DNA of 64,000 nucleotides from Eulemur rufifrons (Eukaryota > Chordata > Mammalia > Primates > Lemuridae), in assembly GCF_041146395.1 (NCBI RefSeq), contig NC_090989.1, positions 251,896,843 through 251,960,842 on the forward strand, in the 5' to 3' direction. Shown piece after piece: positions 41,497-52,099 of this stretch. Below the pieces are notes generated by a model that had not been told where the DNA came from, searched no databases, and saw only the letters and a list, made by a program, of their open reading frames with translations. The translations under genes and the position numbers were made by a program. Numbering within the stretch: the first letter of the stretch is position 1; every line of letters begins with the position of its first letter.

Positions 41497-42539
41497 GGAA
41501 CACTTTTGGAATTATGGCGGCGGTGGATATCCGAGATAATCTGCTGGGAATCTCTTGGGTCGACAGCTCTTGGATCCCCATTTTGAACAGTGGTAGTGTC
41601 CTGGATTACTTTTCAGAAAGAAGTAATCCTTTTTATGATAGGACGTGTAATAATGAAGTGGTCAAAATGTAGAGGCTAACATTAGAACACTTGAATCAGA
41701 TGGTTGGAGTTGAATACATCCTTTTACATGCGCAGGAGCCCATTCTTTTTATCATTCGGAAGCAACAGTGGCAATCCCCTGCACAAGTTATCCCACTAGC
41801 TGATTACTATATCATTGCTGGAGTGATCTATCAGGCACCAGACTTGGGATCAGTTATAAACTCCAGAGTGCTTACTGCAGTGCATGGCATTCAGTCAGCT
41901 TTTGATGAAGCTATGTCATATTGTCGATATCATCCTTCCAAAGGGTACTGGTGGCACTTCAAAGATCATGAAGAGCAAGATAAAGTTAAACCTAAAGCCA
42001 AAAGGAAAGAAGAACCAAGCTCTATTTTTCAGAGACAACGTGTGGATGCTTTACTCGTAGACCTCAGGCAAAAGTTTCCACCCAGATTTGTACAGCAAAA
42101 GTCTGGAGAAAAGCCAGTCCCAGTGGATCAGACAAAAAAAGAGGCAGAACCTATACCCGAAACTGTAAAATCTGAGGAGAAGGAGACCACAAAGAATGTC
42201 CAACAGACAGTGAGCGTTAAAGGTCCCCCTGAGAAACGGATGAGACTTCAGTGAATATTGGACAAAAGAGAAGCCTGCAATACTCCTCACCTCAGCTATT
42301 ATACCTCAGTACCGTGGCGCGCTCTTGAGCTTTAAAGTACTTTGCCAGAACCCTCTCATTTGTATGAAATGTGCTTGTTCTTTAAGAAATGGTGTTATTC
42401 CCATGATGCTTTCTATGTGAATATTTCTTCTGTATCTTTTGTAACCTTTCCTTGGACATGAGCAGCCTACCCACTCATGTGTACTGCTATATATGTTTAA
42501 AAACAAAATAAAGGCATTTGTACATATTGCTTAAAAAAA
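41497..42539 (+). pseudogene. MED6P: MED6 processed pseudogene (retrocopy), one nonsense codon
   Basis: Intronless copy of the Mediator head subunit MED6. The frame from ATG 41514 to TGA 42252-42254 is 247 codons including the stop, equal to the 246-residue human protein as I know it, with no frameshift. Codon 53 (41670-41672) is TAG where the family has Gln, a C-to-T change. Downstream the frame stays open; the next in-frame ATG is at 41700 and could give 184 residues. Retroposition marks are all present: no introns, AATAAA at 42507-42512, a short A tail, and the exact 15-bp duplication AAATTACTGACAAAA at 41482-41496 and 42540-42554. About 17 bases of 5' UTR are included. It differs little from MED6, so it is probably recent. 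The symbol is descriptive only. Confidence 0.95.
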
Positions 42540-42735
42540 AAATTACTGACAAAAAATCATACACACTCTCATTCTGTCCTTTATCTAAAAGATTATACTT
42601 TTAAACACTTAGGATGGTCCTTAAAATGCTACTACTTGCTCAAAAACTTACGGAGGCTCCCTATTACCTACCATATGAAAATACCTAAGAATTTAGAGTT
42701 TCTTATCAAAGTGCCCCTCTCTGCCTTTCCCAACT

Positions 42736-42894
42736 CCTTTGGTTTTTTTGAGATGGTCTCACTCCATTGCCCAGGCTAGAATGCAGTGGCATCACCATAG
42801 CTCACTGCAACCTCAAACTACTGACCTCGAGCAATCCTCCCGCCTCAGCCTCCCAAAGTGTTGAGATTACAGGTGTGAGCCACTGTGCCCAGCT
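42736..42894 (-). repeat. Alu monomer (FLAM-like), reverse
   Basis: Reverse single-arm Alu: tttttttgagatggtctcactcc, gcccaggctagaatgcagtggc, cccgcctcagcctcccaaagtgttg, ggtgtgagccactgtgccc. Old and diverged. Confidence 0.83.
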
Positions 42895-42899
42895 CCCAA

Positions 42900-44060
42900 C
42901 TCCTTTTTTATTAAACATTAGTTGAACATACAATGTTCTCTACTTTCTAGACATTCTCTACTTTTTAGACACTAACATGGATATGGTAACCATTTTTGTC
43001 AATCTTATTGACAAGAACTTACAGGCATAATGGAACCAAACATCTGAACTCAGACCATCCCAGAATATTTGTGGTATATGTTTGCCATAACTAAAGAGTA
43101 TGCAAAAAAAAAATGTTGAAAATATAGTCTCTACCTTGCAAAGACAGTTCAGTAAAGCACAGGCTACTCTCTAGCAACCTTTTGACCTTGTACAGTCAGA
43201 GTCTCAGCTGCCCCCAGACCTGCCTCATTCACTCCCACCTTGCTTTTTGCTATTCCTTTGACCTTGAAAATATTATGTTGTGCCTCATCATTCTATTCTG
43301 TGTCCCCAACTTGTGGAGATAAAATAGACCACCTCCAAAAAGTTTGTATTTTCTAACCTCTCCATACTCTGAACAATGATTATAACATAGCAAAAGCTGT
43401 CTCTTCTGAACATGAGAAAAACTGTGTGTAATAAGAAAATGAGCTTGATAAATTTTGATTTTGTTTTTAATATTTTAATAGCAACAATAAGTTAAGTGGT
43501 TATTCTACATTTTCCTTAATACAAGAACCTCCCTTCATGAAGTAATCTGTCTCTCCCACCTTGGAATTCCATTGCATTTCATTCCTCTATTGTGCACAAC
43601 TCATTTTCTCTTTTCTATTATGATTATGGTTCTCTGTCAATGCTTGCCTCTTCTATGAGATTATAGCTCCTTGAGGGAAAGCACTGTGTCTTACTCTTAT
43701 TTGCACCCCTTCTAGTTCTCAGCACAATGTGTGGCATACTCTAGATGCACAATACGCATTTTTTGAATGAAGGAAGGAATTAACCAGCAGAGACTTCTGT
43801 GGTGATATTATTATAGCCTCCTTTTCCATATAAGCCTGCCAAACAGCCTAGAAATAAAACACTTAATAAAAACAGTTCAGAGAGCCCTATCTGTGAAATT
43901 GTTGGTAGATGTAATTCTAAAGAAAGTCAGGGGATCCCCAGACTATACAGAAAGCTCAGACTGCTCTTTAGTGAAAGTTTCACAACAAGCAAAATAAAGA
44001 TAGTGGTTCCTGAGAAATAGTACTAATTTTAGAACTCCATATATTAATGGTTTGCAGCCC
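42900..44060. other. Intergenic; only short old repeats
   Basis: No gene seen. An L2 3' end lies at about 43620-43790; the rest is unassigned AT-rich sequence. Confidence 0.4.
43620..43790 (+). repeat. L2 3' end fragment
   Basis: Phrases gagattatagctccttgagggaaagcactgtgtcttac, ttctcagcacaatgtgtggcatac and a final gcattttttgaatgaaggaagg are typical of L2. Confidence 0.7.
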
Positions 44061-44074
44061 CTCCTTTCTCAGTG

Positions 44075-44262
44075 GCAGTACAGTAAAATGGTTAGGAGGT
44101 TGGGGTCTGAAGTCAGAACACCTGGATTTCAATCTCACCTCCATCACATAGTTGTGTGACCTTAGGCAAGTTGTTTAACCTCCTTGTGCCTCAGTTTCAT
44201 CACTGGCAAAATGTTGAAACTAACAGTACACTCTGTCAAAAGGGTGGTGTGAAAATTAACAA
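44075..44262 (+). repeat. MIR SINE
   Basis: Phrases gtaaaatggttaggaggttggggtctgaagtcagaacacctggatttcaatctc, tgtgaccttaggcaagttgtttaacc and gcctcagtttcatcactggcaaaatg; a clear forward MIR cut by the hAT insertion that follows. Confidence 0.85.
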
Positions 44263-44273
44263 TATATTTAAGG

Positions 44274-44468
44274 CAGTGGTCCCCAACCTTTTTGGCACCA
44301 GGGACCATTTTCATGGAAGACAATTTTTCTGTGGACCAGGGAGGGGGAGGATGGTTTTGGGATGATTCAAGTGCATTACATTTATTAAATGTGCACTTTA
44401 TTATTATTACTTCATTGTAATATATAACAAAATAATTATACAACTCACCATAGTGTTTAAACACCCTG
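44274..44468 (+). mobile_element. 195-bp hAT MITE (MER1/Charlie3-like), copy 2
   Basis: Same element as 33388-33582 and exactly the same length. Flanked by the 8-bp duplication ATTTAAGG at 44266-44273 and 44469-44476. Shares ccaacctttt..gcaccaggga, tttcatggaagacaa, gggatgattcaagtgcattacatttatt and aaataattatacaactca. The right terminal repeat has decayed to caccctg. Confidence 0.85.
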
Positions 44469-45109
44469 ATTTAAGGTGTTTGGAATAGTACCTGGCACTT
44501 TGTGTTTTAAAATGATAGCAATATATAGTACTATACCCACTTTGTATCCGCTATTGGTAAATTTCATGTTAAGGGCAAAATGAGTCCCTTCGTCTATTCC
44601 CCGCGCCGCCCCCCGCCCCAGCTCCTAGCATGACGAGTTAACAAATATGAGATGCTCAAAACATAATGTGAATTATATTTGAGATATATAAATTGGATGC
44701 ACAAGAAAACGAAGGCATGTTGAAGGGTTCTCAGCGTATCATTGCATATCTTCAGTTATCTCCTTATAACCACTTGCTAGGTGCCCTATGATCTTTTTCT
44801 TGGCCTCTTCAAAGCATGCAGTTTGGTGTAATGCACATTACAGCCCTCAGAACTGCTGGCCTCCTGACAAGCTGGCTGTTGGGATAGTTTGAAGGATGAG
44901 GTTGCTGCAGCAAAAAGTGGGTTATGACAGCACAGCTTTGCTACTGGAGATGAAAAACCAATAATCCCAGACAACAGCGCACAGGGCGGGTTGGGCCAGC
45001 CAAGGACATCGTGAAGGCGCATTTGGACACTCTAGAAGCCAGTGGGGTACTACAAAGGTGAGTTCCCCAGTGCCAGGGTCGTGAGCTGGCAGACCTGGGT
45101 GGATGACTG

Positions 45110-45765
45110 GTAGGGCCTGGGGGATGAGTCATTCTCCCTAGCCCGGGCACGTGCTGGTGGCAGCATCCATCGGGACCCCGCCTCCGCCCTGGCGCGGGCG
45201 GAAGCGAAGAGCAGCCGCGGGCCGCCTCCTCGGGCGGGCACTGACCTTGCAGCAGGCGGCCGGCTGGCGCAGTCCCGGAGCCGCAGTGCCGGGCGCTCGC
45301 GGGGGGCGCCCACCCGCACCTGGGCTGACGGCTAGTTGGAACCGGCTGCCGCGTTCCAGCGCTCGCACAGCGACCCACGCCCGCGCGCCTGTCGCCGGCG
45401 AAGCCTCCAGGGCCGCGCCTCCAGGCGCAGGAGGGCGGGGCGGAGCGCGCGCCCACCGCCCGGCCCCGGGAGCCTCGCGCGGGCGCACGCGCCGCAGCCG
45501 CGCGGGCGGGTGGGTGTGCTCGGGGCGCGCGCGCCGCCGCCGCCTCAGCCTGCCGCTCCGCCCGCGCCGCCTGCTGCCGGCGCTCGGCCCAGCAGGCTGC
45601 CTCCCGGGCTGCCGAGGGCAGCGCGGAGCCGGTGGTGCAGAGTCCGCCTGCCCCGGACCCGCGTCCCGCACCCGGACGGTCCCGGTAAGCGGGGTCGGGG
45701 GCGGCGGGGACCGAGGCGGCACCCTAAGGGGCGGGTCTGCGGGCCGCGGACAGTCCTGCGGGGAC
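45110..45765 (+). promoter_or_regulatory. PHF24: CpG island, PHF24 promoter
   Basis: About 650 bp with very dense CpG, in sharp contrast to the flanks. It includes CG-box-like GGGCGG runs and ends in the probable first exon of PHF24. It is the only strong CpG island in the window. Long overlapping open frames here (up to 271 codons, both strands) follow from high GC and the lack of stop codons, and are not genes. No TATA box seen, so broad initiation is likely. Confidence 0.85.
45560..45684 (+). other. PHF24: PHF24 non-coding exon 1 (5' border uncertain)
   Basis: A strong donor, CCCG|GTAAGC at 45684/45685, lies at the 3' edge of the CpG island and 11.5 kb upstream of the coding start exon, matching the known layout of a 5' UTR exon followed by a long first intron. 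The transcription start is unknown; 45560 is only a guess. Confidence 0.6.
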
Positions 45766-46569
45766 TCTGAGGTGCTTGTGTGGGAGCCGCCTCCAAGGTG
45801 GCCCCTGTGCCAGTGGATGAACCCCGAGGGACTGCTGCCTCTACCCGTTGGGAGAGTCCCTTAGGTGGTGTGGGGAGCTGCCCCCATGAAGACCCCCTGT
45901 GTGGATGGAGACTCCCAGCTCTCTCTGCATTTGCTGCCGTGGGGACCCCCAGTGTGGAGGGCACCGTCCCCAGGGAGACGTGTGTAACTATGGGAGCAAG
46001 CGCAAGGGTGGTGCCTGGAGTTGGCTCCATGGGACACAGGGGAGCCTCCGGAGCCTGCGTGGTGGTTATGGACCCCACAGAGGACCCCCTAGAAAAGGAG
46101 GATCTTAGACTGTGCCCTACAGCTGTCTGGAAGGAACCTCTGACAGGGGAGAGGGATCCTGCCATTCGACCCATGAGTGACTTCCCATAGCGGCAGGGAC
46201 TTTGGCCTTGACCTCCCTGTGGGGCTTGAAGTGCCCTCACTTGTCTCCCCGCAACATGGTCGAGCGGTGGGGGCTTTGTGGGGTTGCGGCCTCTTTCCAT
46301 TCTCCCCGACTCCCACCCCCATTGGGATGTTTCTTTCCGTGGTAGCCCACTCTGCTCCAAGCTGGATTTCAGTGGAGGCAGAAACTGCTATGAGAGCACA
46401 GGACTCAGGGAGGGATGAGGACCAGTGAGGCCTCTGAAGCAAAGATAGGAGATTGAGCCCCTGGGCCTGACCATCCAGAAGGAAGCAGTGAGATCAGGTG
46501 AATAACTGACTTTGGCAGGTCCTGGAGGGAACATCCTTTGAATGAAGGACTAAAGGATATTTATGATTA

Positions 46570-46735
46570 TAAGCACCAATGTGCCAGGTGCTATATACTA
46601 GGTATGTTTAAACATATCATATAATCCTTACAACAGCCTTTGGAATTATCCCCTTTTAAATAGTAGGTACTTGAGACTCAGAGAGGTTTAGCAATTTGCC
46701 CAAGATCACAATGCTTAGAATCATGAAATCTGTTT
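46570..46735 (-). repeat. MIR SINE in PHF24 intron 1
   Basis: Reverse MIR: aatgtgccaggtgctatatactagg, atcatataatccttacaacagcc, gagactcagagaggtttagcaatttgcccaagatcaca. Confidence 0.8.
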
Positions 46736-46739
46736 TTCA

Positions 46740-48325
46740 AATTTTATTTCGAAAAAAGTATTAAGGAGAGCCAAAATAAAGAATGGATATTTGTTAATAA
46801 ATTGAATTTAGGTGCCAAGTATAAGGCTTTGCAATGGTATATGCTCAGTAAATGTGATGATTAAACAAGTGGATGAGGACAGTTTAATAGGAGAGGAGAC
46901 TGCTGCAGGAACTGATCCCCAGACTTCAGGGTGTGGCTTCTTTCATTGGCAGCCCCACTGTACTGATGCCTTGGGGTGGCTCTGGACCTAACTGAGTCTA
47001 GGAGAGATCTCTGGGTTTGGTCTTTGATAGGACTCGCTCTGGGGCAATAGAGGGGCCCTTCAGAGGATGGAGTGTCCTGAGGCCACCCTCCCTGCTGCAG
47101 AATCTGTGAGAGGAAGGAGAGACAGGATCATTTTTAGGAACCATGATCCACACTGTCCTTGTGGCTTTCGGACTACATGCACCAGTGGACATTAGTCCAC
47201 AGATAACGCTCAGGACACTTCTGCCCAACAGTGCCTGTGCACAGGAGGAGGAGACTGGGAAAGGTGCAGAGCCAAGGAAGGCTTATGGGGAATCTGTTGG
47301 CTGGGAGTGCAAAGGGTATATGCCTGATGTTGTTGTGCCTCCTCATCTTGCCCCCTCGATATTTTCATTCCAGCTGAATCCAAAGGATTCAACTTTGGGC
47401 CCAAGGATAAACTCTGGTTTCTTGTCCAAAAATGGGGTGGTAAAAAGGCCAAGCAATGGAATTCACCACAGAGCCATTTTGGAAGTTTTCCTTTCTTCCA
47501 CACAGCCAAACCTAGTGACATCCTCCTTGAATAGCAGTGGCTTCCTTGGGCTTCTGGGATTACCTAGTGAGAAGAGAGACCAAGCTAGTGAGAAAACAGA
47601 ACAAGCTAGTTTACCAGTTGTTAGATTTTTTTTTTAAAACTCAGTAATGATTGCCTGAATGATGGGTGTGGCACCTCACCACAGCTCCATGGAGCAAACG
47701 CTAATGAAGATTTATACTGGTTAGGACATCCCTATTACAAAGTTGTTTATAATCACCTTTCAGTTCAAACCCCTCTCATAAGTGTAACAGACCAAAATAA
47801 GCAGGGGTATATGTTTATTAAAGAAAGTCAGAAAGACCAAGGCTACAAATACGACTTTTGTTCCAATTCAGAGACTTGTTACTGAAGTTTTATTCCTAAA
47901 TTGGTCTTTTCACTGAGGGTTCTTAGTATCACACTCACTCATGACCCTGGCAAATTTGCTAGATGGATCCAGGTTCTCCCCAAATCTTGGACCTTGGATA
48001 TCACCTCTTCCATATTGAACATTGGGTAAACATTAAGATTTCAAAAATCCTAAGAATATTGCCTTACTCTTTCCAGTCACAGCATGAGTCTGCAAATCAA
48101 ATCATTCCAGAATGTGCATGAAAGATGTCACCAGGTGGCCTTAATCTTCTCAAAAATGCTTTCTCCAAAGGGAAATAAAAGGGATGAGAATGGCTCACTC
48201 AAATGGTTTCATTTGAGTGTACACAAATGTGTCTGTCTTGATTTTACTGTCTGGGTTTCTCAACTTTTGATCTTCCACATATTCTCTGACCACATTAATA
48301 TGGTTTTCTTCTGCCAACATTTACC
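46740..48325. other. PHF24 intron 1 stretch, nothing assigned
   Basis: About 1.6 kb without a recognised repeat. Open frames at 47143-47637 (plus) and 47210-47521 (minus) overlap each other and show no known domain. Confidence 0.35.
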
Positions 48326-48329
48326 ATGT

Positions 48330-48618
<289 letters not shown>

Positions 48619-48619
48619 T

Positions 48620-50900
48620 GCCATACTTTTTTTTGACAGTATTTCCTTTTCTTCAAACATGGATAGTAAGAACTTCCAGGCCCATTTCCCACATTGCTTG
48701 CATTTTTCCACTATACCTGTTCCTAAGTGGATTATATTTATATAAATGGTTTCCCTTCTCTTTAGCTATAGAGGCTATTATCTTTCAGTCCCACATGGCT
48801 GTCTCTTGCAGTGCTGCTTGGTTTCTGCTATCTTCACTTCCCAAATTGATTTATTCATTTCTGATGGGAATATCATTATCCACTCCACCCCTCAATCTTA
48901 ATGACCAAGTTCTGACAGGAATTGCTTACCAGCTTTGGACTAAGAAACCAAGACCATCAGTGTCCTGCTGGAGACAAAATTGTTTTCTCCATTATCACAT
49001 CCTCCTCCACTCTCCCTTGCTTCCAGCAATCCCCTCAGAGACCCACATACATTTACTAAGTGCTACTTACTTGCCAGCACTACGCTAGATAAATATGATA
49101 GTTCCTTGCCCTTGAGGAGTTCACACAGAACCAGTCTGCATTTCTCTAATCACTAACTATGAAGGGTAGGGAAAGTAAGGGGAAAACTATAGCTTTACAG
49201 AGTCTCTACAGGAATTAATGTAGAGTATGCCTTTTCCCAGGCATCACTGACACTCAACACTGTTCTGTGCGTCCTCTGGCAGCCACATTCAGCCCTCCTG
49301 CCACTGCCCTGCCAAAATGATAATAATGATATAACCTTATATTTCGATAGCATATTACAGTTTATAAAGCCTTTTTACATATATGATCTCTATTTGGTTT
49401 TGAGAAATGTTTTATCGTACTAGGGTCTTCTCACTAAAGCAGCATTATGTGGGCTAACGGGCTCATTCTCTTTTTATTTGTTTGTTTTTTGAGGCTTATG
49501 TATGAGTCTCCCAGAGGGAAAGCCCCAATGATTCACTACAATCACCACCTACTGGCTCGTAGATTGTGGAGAAGAGTTCCCTGTTGGGTCCTAAGGCCAA
49601 GCAATGTACTCATTGGTCAGCCCTGGGGACTTATTGGGGAGATCCTCCTTCCTGGCCTCAGCAAATCCAGTTCTTTGGGGTTTTTTTTCCCCCTGAAATT
49701 CAAATACATATTCCCTTCTAACAAATATTTTAAGCATACTATCTCAAACCAGTTTTTTGAGCTGATGCTAATTCTTATGTGAAGGCAGGTTTCCTCGCCT
49801 ATTTCTATCCAGCTCCCAGGCTGGCTTCATACCATCTAAGTCATGATGGAGTCCCCATATAGCTCCATGCCTTGGCATGTGCTTTTACCTCTTCCTGGAA
49901 TGCCTTTTTTTCCCTTATCCATTGGGGTAACTCCCACTCATATTCAAAATTTAGCTCCAGCAACACCTTTTTTTTTAATCCTACACTTATGCCCCCTACA
50001 CACGCACATACGGCATTCTCACAGGCTGAGTGAGGTTCCATTTGTTCATTCTACCAACAATTATTAAGCACCTTATTTGTGCCTGACACATAGTAGGCTG
50101 TACTCAGCAAATGTTTGCAGAATTAGCAAACAAGTAAATGGTGATAATTAAGGTGTAATAACCTCATTAAATGGGGCTGAATCTGTGCTTCAGGGGCCCA
50201 GAGTAGAGAACAGGGAGTGCCTCTCCATCTTGCTGAAAAGCTTTGCTTGCTAAGTGCAATCACACCAGCCAATCACTGATGGTGTGATGTTCCTTAACTG
50301 TTGCTCTGCTTCTGTGGGAAGTCAGCACTGTGGCTTTTAATGAAGACTCAGCCTGGGCCCCAGAGGCTAAAGATCATGCCGTAATTGTGTTCTCATGTAT
50401 ATTAGAGTTTTGTGAGCTTTCAGTAAATATTAAACAGCAGCAGGACCGCCCTCATTCCTCGTAGTCTTAAGCTGAGGCCAGGAAGACAGTTTTGCTCAGA
50501 CTTTAGCCTTTCTACTCCTTGGAAACCCCAGAAAAGCCCTGTGCAGTTGGGGTGACTATGTCTTCCTGTACAAACAGGGGTGAATGGAGGGACATAGAGA
50601 GGTATCAGGTAGAGCCCTTCAGGGCCACAAACATGAAAACTAAAAATATTCTGTAGGCTACTGCCAGGCAACAGAATGGCTGAATAGGAACAGGCCCCTG
50701 GTTCCAAGAGCACTGTAGTGAGGCAATGACACTCCTAAAACCACAGCCAGTCACTGGAGAACAATCTGACCCCTTGGGGCTTGGATTTCCTCAAAGACCT
50801 GCAGAAGGTAAGGGTACTCTTTTTGATGGTTTTTATTCAAAGTCTTGGGGTTGATGCTGATGTTCATAATGAGCTCAGGTTTGGGGGGAGTTTTATTTAT
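48620..50900. other. PHF24 intron 1 stretch, nothing assigned
   Basis: About 2.3 kb. A possible L2/MIR piece lies at 50040-50120 (ttattaagcaccttatttgtgcctgacacatagtagg). The rest is unassigned. The frame at 48570-49088 begins inside the Alu end and is not a gene. Confidence 0.35.
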
Positions 50901-50904
50901 TTTT

Positions 50905-51058
50905 TTAGGGAAGAGTTGACAGGTTCTTGCTCTGTTGCCCATGCTGGAGTGCTGTAATGCAATCCTAGCTCACTGCAGCCTCGAACTCCTGAGCTCAAGC
51001 GATCCTCCCACCTCATCCTCCCTAATAGCTGGACTATACATTTACCACCACACCCGAC
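50905..51058 (-). repeat. Alu monomer (FLAM-like), reverse
   Basis: Reverse left-arm phrases ttgctctgttgcccatgctggag, gctcactgcagcctcgaactcctgagctcaagcgatcctccc; single arm, old. Confidence 0.8.
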
Positions 51059-51968
51059 CTGCATTTTTTACAAATCCTGATTCTGTTAGTTTTCCACACC
51101 CTTGTGGCTGGCCACCTTCTATGTTAGATATGTGGCTTTCCCTGACTCTCTCAGACAATCCTTCAGGCACATGCTTATAGGAGCCAACTGTTTGTTGACC
51201 ACCTTGAAATTTTTCACCTGTATGTGCAGAAGCTACACATGCTACATTTCTCCAGCTAAATCCAGGACAGAGGAGATTCATTTTCAAGCTTCCTACTTGT
51301 GCCCTTAGGGCAACCGCCCTCCTGTGGGCCAGGCCACAGTCCACAAGACACAGCATAAATGCAGGGGACTGTTGACTTTGGTAAGATTGGTCTCTCTTTT
51401 CTTACCACTGTGGTTATGGAATCTGGCTAAATTCCAAAATTTTGTAGCTCTCCTCTGTAGGCAGAGAAATCACCCATAGCTACAGTACGGACCTGTTCTC
51501 TTTCCTGCTGGCCCTGACTCACCATTCTGGTGCCACCTCTAGGGAAGTAGACTAGATGTGATGAGATGAGCTGGTGACTGCGTAGTTTCTAGTTCTGAAA
51601 ATTTGCTCTGATCAGTCTCTCTGGCTAACTTCGATGAAGAGCAATGGTGCTGATACCATGATCTTAAATAAACAATTTATATTGCCCAGTGATCTCCGCA
51701 ACATTCATTCAACAAAGATTTAAAGAACGCATGCTCTGTGAAAGGCACTGGGAACCATCTAGACTTTTCTCCCTTTTGATCTCAGTGAAGAATTAAGAAC
51801 CCTTTTTCCACTTGCTCAACCTACTCTCCTTGGTTGTTTTCCCCTTTTCCCTCACTCAGAGGTTTTCTTTGCCTTGTTCCTTCTTAGGGAAGCCCTCATA
51901 TCCTCCAGGCAATCTCATTTAGTTGAGCCTTTTAAACAGCTGCCATTCCCATATCAAGAATCATATTG

Positions 51969-52094
51969 AACCAGCTACTTGCGAAGCTGAGGCAGAAGGA
52001 TCACTTGAGTCCAGGAGTTCAAGAGCAGCCTGGGCAACATAGCAAGACCAAATCTCTAAAAAAAAAAAATAAATAAATAAATAAAAAAATAAAA
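51969..52094 (+). repeat. Truncated Alu monomer
   Basis: Starts inside the arm (cagctacttgcgaagctgaggc), then ttgagtccaggagttcaagagcagcctgggcaacatagcaagacc and an AAAT tail. Flanked by ATCATATTGAA and ATCAGATTGAA, an imperfect target duplication. Confidence 0.8.
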
Positions 52095-52099
52095 TCAGA

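Noticed and set aside
41691..42254. Functional MED6 gene starting at 41691
   Set aside because: There are no introns, a target duplication and A tail are present, and the full frame has a stop at codon 53. Position 41691 is a TTG codon, not ATG; it is a retrocopy, whatever its expression.
45138..46360. Open frames of 136-271 codons on both strands in the GC-rich region
   Set aside because: They overlap each other, lie in or beside a CpG island poor in stop codons, and have repetitive Pro/Arg/Gly/Ala content. The region is promoter, first exon and start of intron 1 of PHF24.
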